A stretch of 64,000 bases of DNA. Source: Bog-756 sp963845485 (GTDB taxonomy: Bacteria > Actinomycetota > Acidimicrobiia > Acidimicrobiales > RAAP-2). A program made the position numbers and the translations under genes. Below the pieces are notes generated by a model, which made no database searches, had not been told where the DNA came from, and was given only the letters and a program-made list of their open reading frames with translations. Where the stretch lies: positions 1-64,000 of the forward strand of contig CAWJSI010000017.1 of NCBI GenBank assembly GCA_963845485.1, given 5' to 3'. This document shows positions 25,077-33,285 of this stretch, piece by piece. Each line of letters begins with the position of its first letter. Positions within the stretch are counted from its first letter, which is position 1.

Positions 25077-25729
25077 TCGCCCGGCACGGCGCCGAGGGCG
25101 GCGGCGAGGATCTCCTCGGCCGCCTCCAGCGGATGGGCCCGACCGAAGACGGCGGAACCGGCCACGAACACGTTGGCCCCCGAGCGGGCCGCGTCCACCA
25201 CCGTCTCGGTGTCGATGCCGCCGTCCACCTCGACGTCGAGGGAGAGGCCGGCCCGGGTGGCCGCCTCGCGCACCTGGCGGACCTTGGGCATGACATCGGC
25301 GATGAACGACTGCCCGCCGAACCCGGGGAACACGGTCATGCACAAGACCAGGTCGACCTGGTCGAGGTAGGGCTCGAGGGCCTCGAAGGGGGTATCCGGA
25401 TTGGCGGCCAGCCCCACCCGCAGGCCGAGCTCGCGCATCTGGGCGATGTGCTCGGCCGTGTTCCCGACCTCCACGTGGACCGTGCATCCGTCCGAGCCGG
25501 CGTCGCGGAACGCCTCGAGGAACTGCTCGGGGTCGGTGATCATGAGGTGGGTGTCGAAGAACAGGTCGGTGTGGTCGCGCAGCGACGACACGACGGGCGG
25601 GCCCACGGTGAGATTGGGGACGAAGTGACCGTCCATGACATCGACATGGAGCCACGTGGTCCCCGGCGCCACCACGTCGACGGCCGCCGACAGGCTGCCG
25701 AAGTCGGCCGAGAGGATCGACGGGGCCAC
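25067..25729 (-). CDS. rpe: Ribulose-phosphate 3-epimerase
   Basis: TIM-barrel epimerase of the pentose phosphate pathway (ribulose-5-P to xylulose-5-P). It keeps APSILSADFGSLS, HVDVMDGHFVPNLTVGP, CMTVFPGFGGQSFI and LDVEVDGGIDTET, including both metal-binding His and the catalytic Asp residues. The only in-frame start is GTG at 25729, leaving just a Val before the first strand (220 residues). An ATG at 25775, 7 bases after a TAGGCT box, would give a normal N-terminus (MATTPPPSSPRPEI then RVAPSIL) if one extra base near 25730-25735 were removed. I suspect an indel there. Confidence 0.9.
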   Translation of the reverse strand: MAPSILSADFGSLSAAVDVVAPGTTWLHVDVMDGHFVPNLTVGPPVVSSLRDHTDLFFDTHLMITDPEQFLEAFRDAGSDGCTVHVEVGNTAEHIAQMRELGLRVGLAANPDTPFEALEPYLDQVDLVLCMTVFPGFGGQSFIADVMPKVRQVREAATRAGLSLDVEVDGGIDTETVVDAARSGANVFVAGSAVFGRAHPLEAAEEILAAALGAVPGEWS

Positions 25730-25782
25730 GCGCGATCTCGGGACGCGGGCTGCTCGGCGGTGGGGTCGTGGCCATCGGCGGG

Positions 25783-25788
25783 AGCCTA
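25783..25788 (-). promoter_or_regulatory. Possible leaderless -10 box before rpe
   Basis: TAGGCT on the minus strand, overlapping the fmt stop, lies 7 bases before an ATG (25775) that is one base out of frame with rpe. Confidence 0.4.
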
Positions 25789-26700
25789 CCGGTGGCTGGA
25801 CGAAGTCCAGGGTCCGAGGCGCTCGTCCGGACCCGGACGCACGCCCCGGATCCACTCGTCGGCGGCCATGGGCCGCTTCCCCTCGGGATGGACCGAGACC
25901 AGTCGCACCCGCGACCCGTCACCGGCCCAGACATCGGTGCCGACGAGAGCTCCCGGTGCCCCGGGTGGGGTCGCCGGCCCCTCGGTTTGGGGGACCCCGC
26001 CCGCGGCCACGATCCCGAGGCGGTGGTGGCGGAAGGTGGTCCAGGCCCGACCCACCCGGACCACCCGTCGGAGCTGGGCGCCCGGCTGGTCCCAGTGGAG
26101 CTCGCGTTCGGCGGGCAGGATTTTCTCGGCGTAGGAGGGGGTGCCCGCCTGGTCGCGCGGAAGGGGCAAGCCGGCGCGGCCATGGGCCAGATGCTCCTCC
26201 AAGAGCCCGCACCCGAGTCCCACCAGGCGGGCCCGGAGTTCCTCGGCCGTCTCGTTGTCGTCGATGGTGGTGGCCACTTCGGCGTAGATCCCGCCCGTGT
26301 CGAGACCGGCCTCCACGGCCATGAGACACACCCCGGTCTCGGCGTCGTCTTCGAGGATGGCCCGCTCCACCGGGGCCGCCCCCCGCCAGCGCGGCAGGAG
26401 CGAGAAGTGGAGGTTGACCATGGGCAGGCGCTCGAGCACGGACACCGGAATGATGCGGCCGTAGGCCACGACCACCCCGAGCTCCGCGTCGGCGACGACG
26501 GCGTCGTCGAGTGAGGAGGTGACCGGCAGGCCCAGTTCGGTGGCTGCCGCCTTCACCGGGCTCGGGACGAGGGCGGACCCCCGCCCACGGCGCTTGTCAG
26601 CCCGGGTCACCACGAGGGCGATGTCGTGGCCGGCCCGCACCAAGGTGTGCAGAGGCTCGACCGCCGCCTCGGGGGTCCCGAGGAACACCAGGCGGGCCAT
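25786..26700 (-). CDS. fmt: Methionyl-tRNA formyltransferase
   Basis: Formylates initiator Met-tRNA using 10-formyl-THF. The 304 residues show the N-terminal VFLGTPEAAVEPLHTL, the catalytic region VVAYGRIIPVSVLERLPMVN followed by LHFSLLPRWRGAAPVERAIL (Asn/His and the SLLP motif), and a C-terminal tRNA-binding beta-barrel. A TAGCGT box ends 6 bases before the ATG, so it is probably leaderless. It lies next to def, whose product removes the formyl group. Confidence 0.95.
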   Translation of the reverse strand: MARLVFLGTPEAAVEPLHTLVRAGHDIALVVTRADKRRGRGSALVPSPVKAAATELGLPVTSSLDDAVVADAELGVVVAYGRIIPVSVLERLPMVNLHFSLLPRWRGAAPVERAILEDDAETGVCLMAVEAGLDTGGIYAEVATTIDDNETAEELRARLVGLGCGLLEEHLAHGRAGLPLPRDQAGTPSYAEKILPAERELHWDQPGAQLRRVVRVGRAWTTFRHHRLGIVAAGGVPQTEGPATPPGAPGALVGTDVWAGDGSRVRLVSVHPEGKRPMAADEWIRGVRPGPDERLGPWTSSSHR

Positions 26701-26706
26701 GCGATG

Positions 26707-26712
26707 ACGCTA
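26707..26712 (-). promoter_or_regulatory. Leaderless -10 box of fmt
   Basis: TAGCGT on the minus strand, 6 bases before the fmt ATG. Confidence 0.55.
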
Positions 26713-26743
26713 TCGGGTCGTCGTGGTCGCCAGGGCGACCGGG

Positions 26744-27289
26744 TCAGACCTCGCGCTCGCTCCCGGCCGAGACCAGCTTGGCCTCCATGGCCGAGGTGTC
26801 GAGGCCGAGGGCCCGGTCCCGGAGGACCCGCAACGCCTGCTTGCGCATGTCGTCCTCCAGGCGCTCGACCATGAGCACGCCGTCCAGATGGTCCACCTCG
26901 TGCAAGAACACCCGACCCAGGAACTCGTCGGCCTCGATGGAGACCTCGTTGCCGTCGATGTCGTGGCCGCGCAGGTGGACGCGGTCGGGACGGACGATGC
27001 CGAGGCGCAGCCCGGGAATGGAGAGACAACCCTCGTCGTGGTACCACTCGCCGTCGGTCTCCACGATGACCGGGTTGACGACGGCCTGCGGTCCCTCGCC
27101 CACGTCGTAGACGAACAATCGCTTCTGCACGCCCACCTGGGGGGCGGCGAGCCCCGCGCCCTCCGAGTCGTACATGGTCTCGACCATGTCCTCCACCAGG
27201 CGGGCCAACGAGCCGTCCAACTGATCGACCTCGCGGGCCACCTGCTTCAACACGGGGTCGCCGTAGACCCGGACGGCGTATGCGGACAT
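26744..27289 (-). CDS. def: Peptide deformylase
   Basis: Metalloenzyme removing the N-formyl group from new proteins. All three motifs are present in 181 residues: GAGLAAPQVGV, EGCLSIPG (metal Cys) and HEVDHLDGVL (two metal His and the catalytic Glu; the usual Phe/Tyr is Val). The ATG at 27289 follows TACAAT by 6 bases, a nearly ideal leaderless promoter, which fixes the start over an upstream alternative. Confidence 0.96.
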   Translation of the reverse strand: MSAYAVRVYGDPVLKQVAREVDQLDGSLARLVEDMVETMYDSEGAGLAAPQVGVQKRLFVYDVGEGPQAVVNPVIVETDGEWYHDEGCLSIPGLRLGIVRPDRVHLRGHDIDGNEVSIEADEFLGRVFLHEVDHLDGVLMVERLEDDMRKQALRVLRDRALGLDTSAMEAKLVSAGSEREV

Positions 27290-27295
27290 GGTTCC

Positions 27296-27301
27296 ATTGT
27301 A
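27296..27301 (-). promoter_or_regulatory. Leaderless -10 box of def
   Basis: TACAAT on the minus strand, 6 bases before the ATG; the closest match to the consensus in this window. No TTGACA-like -35 is evident. Confidence 0.65.
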
Positions 27302-27366
27302 CGGCGCCGGTCGTGTGGGTGTGCTCAGCACCCGCCCGGATCAGGGCGGATGCACCTCGGACCGGG

Positions 27367-29154
27367 TCAGGCGTCGGCCGGGTCGACCTCCACCCGCAGC
27401 CTCCCGGTGGGGCGCGGCACCGAGGCCAGACCGTCGCACAAGGTGGTGTGGTCCGAGGCCCGAACCAGCCAGCGGTCGCCATCAGGCGAGACGATGAGGC
27501 CGGCCACGGCGGACAGGCCGTCGGCGTAGGCCGGGGCGCCGGCCCCCCGAAGAACGGCCAGGGCCTCGAACGGCGGCAGTCCGAGGACCTGTCGGATTTC
27601 GCGTTCGGGCTCCGAGGCCAGACCCGGGTCGGCGTGGACGACGGCCTGGAGGACCTCGTGGTCGGGGATGCGCGTCTGGACCAGCACCCGGCCGGCCAGG
27701 TCGCGCGTGCCGACCAGGCGGGCCGCCCGGGCCAGGAGTGAGAGCGTCTCCTCACCGGCACCGAAGCGGGTGGCCAACAGGTGCTGGTCGATGTCGAGGA
27801 AGGCGACCACGTCGGCGCGGGCCACCCGATGGAGGGCGGCCTCGGTCCCGGCCACCAGCCGCGCCTCGGACGCCGCGGCCAACTGGTCCGGGTCCGACGA
27901 TCCGGAGACCTCCAGGGCCTCGACGCCGGTGAGCGCCGTCAACTCCTCGGTGGCCCGGGTCACCCCGATGCGGAGTGCCTTGAACCGGGTGCCGTCACAC
28001 TCGGCGCACACGGGCGGACGGTGCTCCCCGCACCGTCGACAAGCCAACCCGTTCCCGTCGATCTCCTGGGCCATGGCTCCCCCGCACCGCGTGCAGCGGG
28101 CCAGGGCGCCACACTGGACACAGGCCAGGAGGCGGGCCCGACCGGTCCGGTTGAGTATGCACACGACGCGGCCGTCGGGACGGTCGAGGACCGAGTGGAG
28201 TAGTCGGGCCAACCGCTCGGAGAACAGGCCGGTGCGGGGATCGTCACCGCTGCGATCGACCACCTCGACGACGGGCCAGCCCCGGCGCTCGACGGACCGG
28301 GACGTCGTGACCAGTCGCCTCCCCTCGGTCATGACCACCGGCGGGCAGGGGCTGAGGAGGGCAACGGGTGCCCGGTCCCTCCGCCCTCGCTCCACCACGA
28401 CGTCGACCGCCGACCACGTCGGTGAGCGCTCTTCGCGATAGGCCTCGTCGTGGGCGTCGAGGACGAGGGCGGCTCGCAGGTGCGGGATCGGCGCCCATGC
28501 CGCCGCCCGGGTGCCGATCACTACGGGCACCCCCGAGGCGGCCCGCTCCCACCCGTCGGGCATCAGGGCCACCTCGCAGCCCGATCGCCGCAGGCGGGAG
28601 GCCAGTTGGGCGGCCCGTTCCACCGACGGCACCAGTACGAGGACACCGGAGGGCCCCACCCGGTGCAGGAGTTCGTTGACCACGAGGGTGGCATCGAGGG
28701 AGGGGGCGAGGCGTACGACGGAGGGGTCGTGGCCGGTGTTGGTCTCCGCCTCCTCCAACACATCGTCGACCAACGCCACCGAGCCACCTCCAGAAGAGGC
28801 GGGAGCCGTCGACATCGGGGGTCGGTCCCGGTCCCGCCAGGCCCCGCGCACGACTCGCGGTGGCGAGGCCGTCCCGAGGAACGAGGACAGAGGACCGGCC
28901 CACCGCCATGCCGCCCACTCGGCCAGACTCACCAGTTCGGGAGGCGGACCGTCGCCGCTCGAAGCGGCCAGGGGCTTGAGCGCCACCCCGGGAGGGCTCA
29001 CCACGTGGTCCTCGACCACCCAGGCCCCCACCCGCCGCCCGTGAAGCTCGATCCGGACCCGGCTGCCTACGCGAAGCTCGGCATCGATGGAAGCCGGGAC
29101 GGCGTAGTCGAACCGTCGGTGGATGGCCGGCACGTCCGGCACCACCCGGACCAC
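27367..29154 (-). CDS. priA: PriA-like primosomal protein lacking helicase motifs
   Basis: Replication-restart protein of the PriA family in its degenerate actinobacterial form. The 595 residues have an N-terminal 3'-DNA-binding-like domain (VPDVPAIHRRFDYAVP), but the Walker A GSGKT is absent where expected and the DEEH box reads LVLDAHDEAYREER. The zinc region is intact: CVQCGALARCTRCGGAM and CRRCG/CAEC give eight Cys. It probably cannot act as an ATP-driven helicase but could still load primosome proteins. The GTG at 29154 is the likely start; upstream GTC/CTG codons make this uncertain by a few residues. Confidence 0.85.
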   Translation of the reverse strand: MVRVVPDVPAIHRRFDYAVPASIDAELRVGSRVRIELHGRRVGAWVVEDHVVSPPGVALKPLAASSGDGPPPELVSLAEWAAWRWAGPLSSFLGTASPPRVVRGAWRDRDRPPMSTAPASSGGGSVALVDDVLEEAETNTGHDPSVVRLAPSLDATLVVNELLHRVGPSGVLVLVPSVERAAQLASRLRRSGCEVALMPDGWERAASGVPVVIGTRAAAWAPIPHLRAALVLDAHDEAYREERSPTWSAVDVVVERGRRDRAPVALLSPCPPVVMTEGRRLVTTSRSVERRGWPVVEVVDRSGDDPRTGLFSERLARLLHSVLDRPDGRVVCILNRTGRARLLACVQCGALARCTRCGGAMAQEIDGNGLACRRCGEHRPPVCAECDGTRFKALRIGVTRATEELTALTGVEALEVSGSSDPDQLAAASEARLVAGTEAALHRVARADVVAFLDIDQHLLATRFGAGEETLSLLARAARLVGTRDLAGRVLVQTRIPDHEVLQAVVHADPGLASEPEREIRQVLGLPPFEALAVLRGAGAPAYADGLSAVAGLIVSPDGDRWLVRASDHTTLCDGLASVPRPTGRLRVEVDPADA

Positions 29155-29189
29155 CCGGACGGGGACGTCGTCCGGTACCCCGGCTGCGT

Positions 29190-30398
29190 TCAGAGTCCGA
29201 GCGCCTGCTTTACGTCGTGCGCCCGCGAGGTGTCCTCCCAGGTGAACTCCTTGTCCGAGCGTCCGAAGTGACCATAGGCGGCCGTCTTTTGGTAGATGGG
29301 ACGCTTGAGGTCGAGGTCACGGACGATGGCGGCGGGGCGGAGGTCGAAGACCTCGTCGACCACCGCGGCGATCCGTGCGGGATCGACCCGCTCGGTGCCG
29401 AACGTCTCCACCAGCACCGAGACCGGCCGGGCCACGCCGATGGCGTAGGCCACCTGGACCTCGCAGCGGGTGGCGGCCCCGGCGGCCACCAGGTTCTTCG
29501 CCACCCAACGGGCTGCATAAGCCGCCGACCGGTCGACCTTGGAGGGGTCCTTGCCCGAGAACGCGCCCCCGCCGTGGCGGGCCATGCCGCCGTAGGTGTC
29601 CACGATGATCTTGCGGCCGGTGAGCCCGGTGTCGGCGTGGGGCCCACCCAGTTCGAAGACACCGGTCGGATTGGCCAGGATGCGGAGGTTGGAGGAGTCG
29701 AGCTCGGGGGGCAGCAGCGGGGTGATCACGTTGTCCCGCAGGTCGGGAAGGAGGAGGGTCTCGAGGTCCACGCCGGGATCGTGCTGGGTGGAGATGAGCA
29801 CGGTCTCGAGGGCTACCGGCTTGCCGTCCTCGTAGGTCACACTGACCTGGGTCTTGCCGTCCGGCCGCAGGTAGGGAAGCACTCCCACCCGACGGACCTG
29901 GGCCAGCCGCTGGGCCAGCCGGTGGGCCAGCCAGACGGGTAGCGGCATGAGGTCGGGGGTCTCGTCGCAGGCGTAGCCGAACATCATCCCCTGGTCGCCG
30001 GCCCCCTGGGCGTTGAGGAGGTCCTCGCCGCCGGTCCCGGCCCGGACCTCGAAGGCGTTGTCCACGCCCTGTCCGATGTCGGGCGACTGTTCGTCGAGCG
30101 AGACGATGACCCCACAGGTGCGGCCGTCGATCCCGTAGGCGTCGTCGTCGTAGCCGATATCGAGCACCGTCTTGCGGACCAGCTTGGGGATGTCGACGTA
30201 GGTCGAGGTGGTGATCTCGCCGGCCACGAGGACCAGTCCCGTGGTCAGGAGCGTCTCACAGGCCACCCGGCTGTCGGGGTCGTCGGTCAGGAGGGCGTCG
30301 AGCACGGCGTCGGAGATCTGGTCGGCCATCTTGTCGGGGTGGCCCTCGGTGACCGACTCGGAGGTGAACGTGTATCGGGTACTCACGGGTGGTTCCAT
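29190..30398 (-). CDS. metK: S-adenosylmethionine synthase
   Basis: Makes SAM from methionine and ATP. The 402 residues keep FTSESVTEGHPDKMADQISD, GAGDQGMMFGYACDE (adenine-site signature) and GGGAFSGKDPSKVDRSAAY (phosphate loop). Start is either ATG at 30398 or GTG at 30386; neither has a strong Shine-Dalgarno, and the GTG gives an N-terminus nearer to relatives. No SAM riboswitch was seen in the 88 bases upstream. Confidence 0.95.
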   Translation of the reverse strand: MEPPVSTRYTFTSESVTEGHPDKMADQISDAVLDALLTDDPDSRVACETLLTTGLVLVAGEITTSTYVDIPKLVRKTVLDIGYDDDAYGIDGRTCGVIVSLDEQSPDIGQGVDNAFEVRAGTGGEDLLNAQGAGDQGMMFGYACDETPDLMPLPVWLAHRLAQRLAQVRRVGVLPYLRPDGKTQVSVTYEDGKPVALETVLISTQHDPGVDLETLLLPDLRDNVITPLLPPELDSSNLRILANPTGVFELGGPHADTGLTGRKIIVDTYGGMARHGGGAFSGKDPSKVDRSAAYAARWVAKNLVAAGAATRCEVQVAYAIGVARPVSVLVETFGTERVDPARIAAVVDEVFDLRPAAIVRDLDLKRPIYQKTAAYGHFGRSDKEFTWEDTSRAHDVKQALGL

Positions 30399-30486
30399 TC
30401 TGGTCGGGGGCGGGAGCCCTTGGCGACAGACAGGTGCGCCGGGCGTGTAGCACCGGAGCAGCCGTGCCCCTCTGGCGGCGACGGTT

Positions 30487-31701
30487 TCATTGCGGCGCCA
30501 ACAGCGCGCACACCCTATCCAATATGGCGTCGGCGACCGCATCCTTCGAGCAGAGGGCCACCGGCTCAGAGGACCCGTCGGCCCCGAGGATGGTCACGGC
30601 GTTGGTGTCGTGGTCGAACCCGACCCCCGGAGCGCTGACGTCGTTGGCCACCATGAGGTCTACCCCCTTGGCTGCCAGCTTGGCCCCGGCCCGCTCGGCC
30701 ACCGCGTCGGTCTCGGCCGCGAACCCGACCAGGATCTGACCGCTTCGGCGCCTTCTCCCCAGCTCAGCGAGGATGTCAGCCGTCGTCTCGAGTACGAGGT
30801 CGGGCACCCCGTCGGCCTTGTGGAGCTTGGTGTCAGTGGCCACCTTGGGTCGGAAATCGGCCACTGCAGCCGCCATGACCACCACGTCGGCGTCGGCCGC
30901 CCGGGCGAGTACGGCCGACTCCATCTCGGCCGCCGTCTCCACCCGGTCGACGGTGGCCCCCCGGGGCACGGGCTGACCACTGGTGGTGACGAGGATCACC
31001 TCGGCCCCTCGGCGGAGGGCGGCGGCGGCCACGGCGTGACCCTGCTTGCCCGACGAGCGGTTCGTGATGAACCGGACCGGGTCGATGGGCTCTCTCGTGC
31101 CGCCGGCCGAGACGACGAGACGCACTCCCGACAGGTCGCCGGTGGCGCCGGGTCGGGCGCCCGCCAGCATGGCCAACACGGTGTCGACGATGACGGCGGG
31201 GTCGGCCAGCCGTCCCGATCCCGAATCCCCGCCGGCCAGGTGGCCGTCCTCGGGGGGGATGACCGTGACCCCCCGGGCACGCAGCACGGCCAGGTTGTCC
31301 TGGACGGCGGGGTGCTCCCACATCTCGGTGTGCATGGCCGGACACACCACGACCGGTGCGGCCGTCGCCACCAGCGTGGTGGTGAGGAGGTCGTCGGCGA
31401 ACCCCCCGGCGTAGCGGGCCAAAAGATCGGCGGTGGCCGGCACGACCACGACGAGGTCGGCTCGCTGCCCGAGCCGGGTGTGGGGGATGACGGTCGCCTC
31501 GTCCCACAAGGTGAGTTGGGCCGGCTCGGAGCCGAGCGCATCGAAGGTGGCCTTACCCACGAAGCGGGTGGCCCGCTCGGTCAGCACCGGGGCTACATGG
31601 ACACCTTGGTCGACCAGCCGCCGGCAGACCTCGACGGCCTTGTAGGCGGCGATGCCGGCGGACACGCCGAGCACGACGAAGGGCGCATCGGTCTCGGTCA
31701 C
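30487..31701 (-). CDS. coaBC: Bifunctional phosphopantothenoylcysteine decarboxylase / phosphopantothenate-cysteine ligase
   Basis: Two coenzyme A steps in one 404-residue protein. The N-terminal FMN-binding CoaC part has GVSAGIAAYKAVEVC, the active His in VIPHTRLGQRAD and VCPAMHTEMWEHP. The C-terminal CoaB part has SAGGTREPIDPVRFITNRSS and AAAVADFRP. PAMH replaces the PAMN of E. coli, and the substrate flap reads GGDSGSGRL without the Cys of the ACGD motif; mycobacterial enzymes show similar changes as I recall. The GTG at 31701 follows GGGGAAGGGG; a GTG at 31743 would add 14 weak residues. Confidence 0.93.
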   Translation of the reverse strand: MTETDAPFVVLGVSAGIAAYKAVEVCRRLVDQGVHVAPVLTERATRFVGKATFDALGSEPAQLTLWDEATVIPHTRLGQRADLVVVVPATADLLARYAGGFADDLLTTTLVATAAPVVVCPAMHTEMWEHPAVQDNLAVLRARGVTVIPPEDGHLAGGDSGSGRLADPAVIVDTVLAMLAGARPGATGDLSGVRLVVSAGGTREPIDPVRFITNRSSGKQGHAVAAAALRRGAEVILVTTSGQPVPRGATVDRVETAAEMESAVLARAADADVVVMAAAVADFRPKVATDTKLHKADGVPDLVLETTADILAELGRRRRSGQILVGFAAETDAVAERAGAKLAAKGVDLMVANDVSAPGVGFDHDTNAVTILGADGSSEPVALCSKDAVADAILDRVCALLAPQ

Positions 31702-31761
31702 CGGAGCCCTACCCCTTCCCCCACCGTCGACCGCCCCCGACACGGGCCTGGCCGGGACTCG

Positions 31762-32115
31762 CTACTCGGTGCTCTCGTCGGCCGCAGTGACCTCGGCGGC
31801 GGACTCGGCATCGCCCTCACCCTCGAGCAGGGCCAGGGCGGCGGCCTCGGCCAGCGCCACCTCCTCAGGGTCGGGACGGGTGTACGTCGCTTTGGCCGCG
31901 GCCACCTCTTCGAAGGCGATCGACAGCGGCTTGCCCGAGGCCGAGGCGACCTGAGGCGGCACCACGACGCCGAGGCCCTCGCCCAGGGAGTTGTAGTAGC
32001 TGTTCACCTGGCGCGCCCGCCGCGAGGCCAGGGCCACCAGGGTGAACTTCGAGTCCACCTTGTCGAGGAGGTCCTCGATGGGTGGGTCCATGAGCGTGGT
32101 CTGAGGCTGAGCCAT
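31762..32115 (-). CDS. rpoZ: RNA polymerase omega subunit
   Basis: Small subunit that helps RNA polymerase assemble around beta-prime. The conserved core is PPIEDLLDKVDSKFTLVALA followed by SRRARQVNSYYNSLGEG, and further on KPLSIAFEEVAAAK. The tail is Ala/Glu-rich and acidic, bringing it to 117 residues. AGAAGGA 5 bases before the ATG gives the start. The gmk-rpoZ-coaBC order is standard. Confidence 0.95.
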   Translation of the reverse strand: MAQPQTTLMDPPIEDLLDKVDSKFTLVALASRRARQVNSYYNSLGEGLGVVVPPQVASASGKPLSIAFEEVAAAKATYTRPDPEEVALAEAAALALLEGEGDAESAAEVTAADESTE

Positions 32116-32220
32116 CACGATCCTTCTGGTTGGCCGGGTGCGGGTGGAGCGGTCGTCGTCGGGTGCGGCGTTGGCCGTTCTGCCTGGGCGACCGCCCCTC
32201 TGAAAGGGCCCGTCACGCGT

Positions 32221-32760
32221 TCAGGACGCGGACCGGTATCCCTCCACTATACCGGCCACGTCGGCGGTGGCCTGCGGAATGTCCCGATTTATCACCACGG
32301 CGTCGGCGATGGCTCGTCCCTCCCGCTCTTCGAGCTGCCCAGCCTGCAGCCGTTTGGCGATGTGGGCCTCGTCGTCGCCCCGGGCGCGGAGCCGTTCTTC
32401 TTGGATCTCGGCCGAGGGCGGCAGGAGCAGGATCAAGGTGGCCTCAGGGTGCAGCCGACGGACTTGTTGGGCCCCTTGGAGGTCGATCTCCAAGAGCACG
32501 TCGTGGCCCTCGGGAGGATCGGGAACCGGGGTCCCGTAGAGGTTGCCGAGGAACTCGGCCCATTCGAAGAATCCGCCCGATTGGATCCGGTCCTCGAACG
32601 TTTGACGGTCGACGAAGACGTAGGCGTCGTCGCGCTCCCCGGCCCGGCGGGCTCGCGTCGTCCACGAGCGGCTCAGCCAGAGGGTGGGATCGCCGGAGAC
32701 GAGGCGATCGGCGATCGTGCCCTTCCCGGCCCCTCCGGGGCCGAACAGCACGAAGATCAA
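32221..32760 (-). CDS. gmk: Guanylate kinase
   Basis: Phosphorylates GMP or dGMP to the diphosphate. The 179 residues show the P-loop FGPGGAGKGTIADRL, the GMP-site WLSRSWTTRARRAGE and LLEIDLQGAQQVRR. The start is TTG at 32760, the only NUG codon that keeps the P-loop strand; the Shine-Dalgarno is poor, so translation may be coupled to mihF 37 bases upstream. Confidence 0.94.
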   Translation of the reverse strand: MIFVLFGPGGAGKGTIADRLVSGDPTLWLSRSWTTRARRAGERDDAYVFVDRQTFEDRIQSGGFFEWAEFLGNLYGTPVPDPPEGHDVLLEIDLQGAQQVRRLHPEATLILLLPPSAEIQEERLRARGDDEAHIAKRLQAGQLEEREGRAIADAVVINRDIPQATADVAGIVEGYRSAS

Positions 32761-32797
32761 CGGGTGCCCGACGGCCGGCCGACGGGGACTCCCCGTG

Positions 32798-33115
32798 CTA
32801 GCGGGCGGTCTCGCGCAGCAGCGACTCGCGCTGATTGCTGCCCAGGCCCTGCAGTCGTCGGCTCTCGCTGATACCGACCGTGTCCATCAGCCGCCGGGCC
32901 TTCACCTTGCCGAGGCCGGGCAGTGACTCGAGGACCGAGAGGACCTTCATCTTGCCGACGGTCTCGTTGGAGTCGGCCATGACGAGCAGCTCGGACAACG
33001 AGATCGAACCGAGTTTGAGCTTCTCTTTTACCTCGGCCCGCTCCCGGCGGACCTTGGCGGCCTTGGCCAGTGCGGCCTGGCGCTGTTCGGGCGTGAGTGC
33101 GGGCGGTTGCGGCAT
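32798..33115 (-). CDS. mihF: Integration host factor, actinobacterial type (mIHF)
   Basis: Nucleoid-associated DNA-binding protein, unrelated to the HU/IHF fold. The 105 residues have a long charged helix (RQAALAKAAKVRRERAEVKE), then KLGSISLSELLVMADSNETV and the helix-two-turn-helix motif LPGLGKVKARRLMDTVGISE. The neighbours gmk and rpoZ are as in mycobacteria. The ATG at 33115 lies 7 bases after TATCGT, indicating a leaderless mRNA and excluding an upstream start. Confidence 0.94.
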   Translation of the reverse strand: MPQPPALTPEQRQAALAKAAKVRRERAEVKEKLKLGSISLSELLVMADSNETVGKMKVLSVLESLPGLGKVKARRLMDTVGISESRRLQGLGSNQRESLLRETAR

Positions 33116-33122
33116 GGTCGAG

Positions 33123-33128
33123 ACGATA
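33123..33128 (-). promoter_or_regulatory. Leaderless -10 box of mihF
   Basis: TATCGT on the minus strand, 7 bases before the mihF ATG. Confidence 0.6.
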
Positions 33129-33249
33129 GCGCCTCTGGGGGCCCGGGTCATGCCTCTTCAGCTCGAACGATGTCGTGACCTCCTCGGGAGGGTGCGGCCT
33201 GTGCCGATGGACCCCGACGTCCACCCTCCTCTCGGACACCTCTCGGATG

Positions 33250-33285
33250 CCCGATACTGGGGAGGTGCCCGATACTGGGGAGGTG
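33250..33285 (+). repeat. Tandem 18-bp repeat holding duplicated -10 box and start codon of pxpA
   Basis: Two adjacent copies of an 18-bp unit, each with GATACT, six bases GGGGAG and GTG. The GTGs are at 33265 and 33283 and are in frame with each other because the unit is six codons long; an ATG at 33247 also joins the frame. The second copy gives the expected PxpA N-terminus. The run looks like a recent duplication of a leaderless promoter plus start. Confidence 0.6.

Noticed and set aside
30399..30486. Possible SAM riboswitch before metK
   Set aside because: The 88 bases show no conserved SAM aptamer core.
33250..33285. 18-bp direct repeat as a CRISPR or mobile-element trace
   Set aside because: Only two adjacent copies without spacers; better explained as a local tandem duplication.
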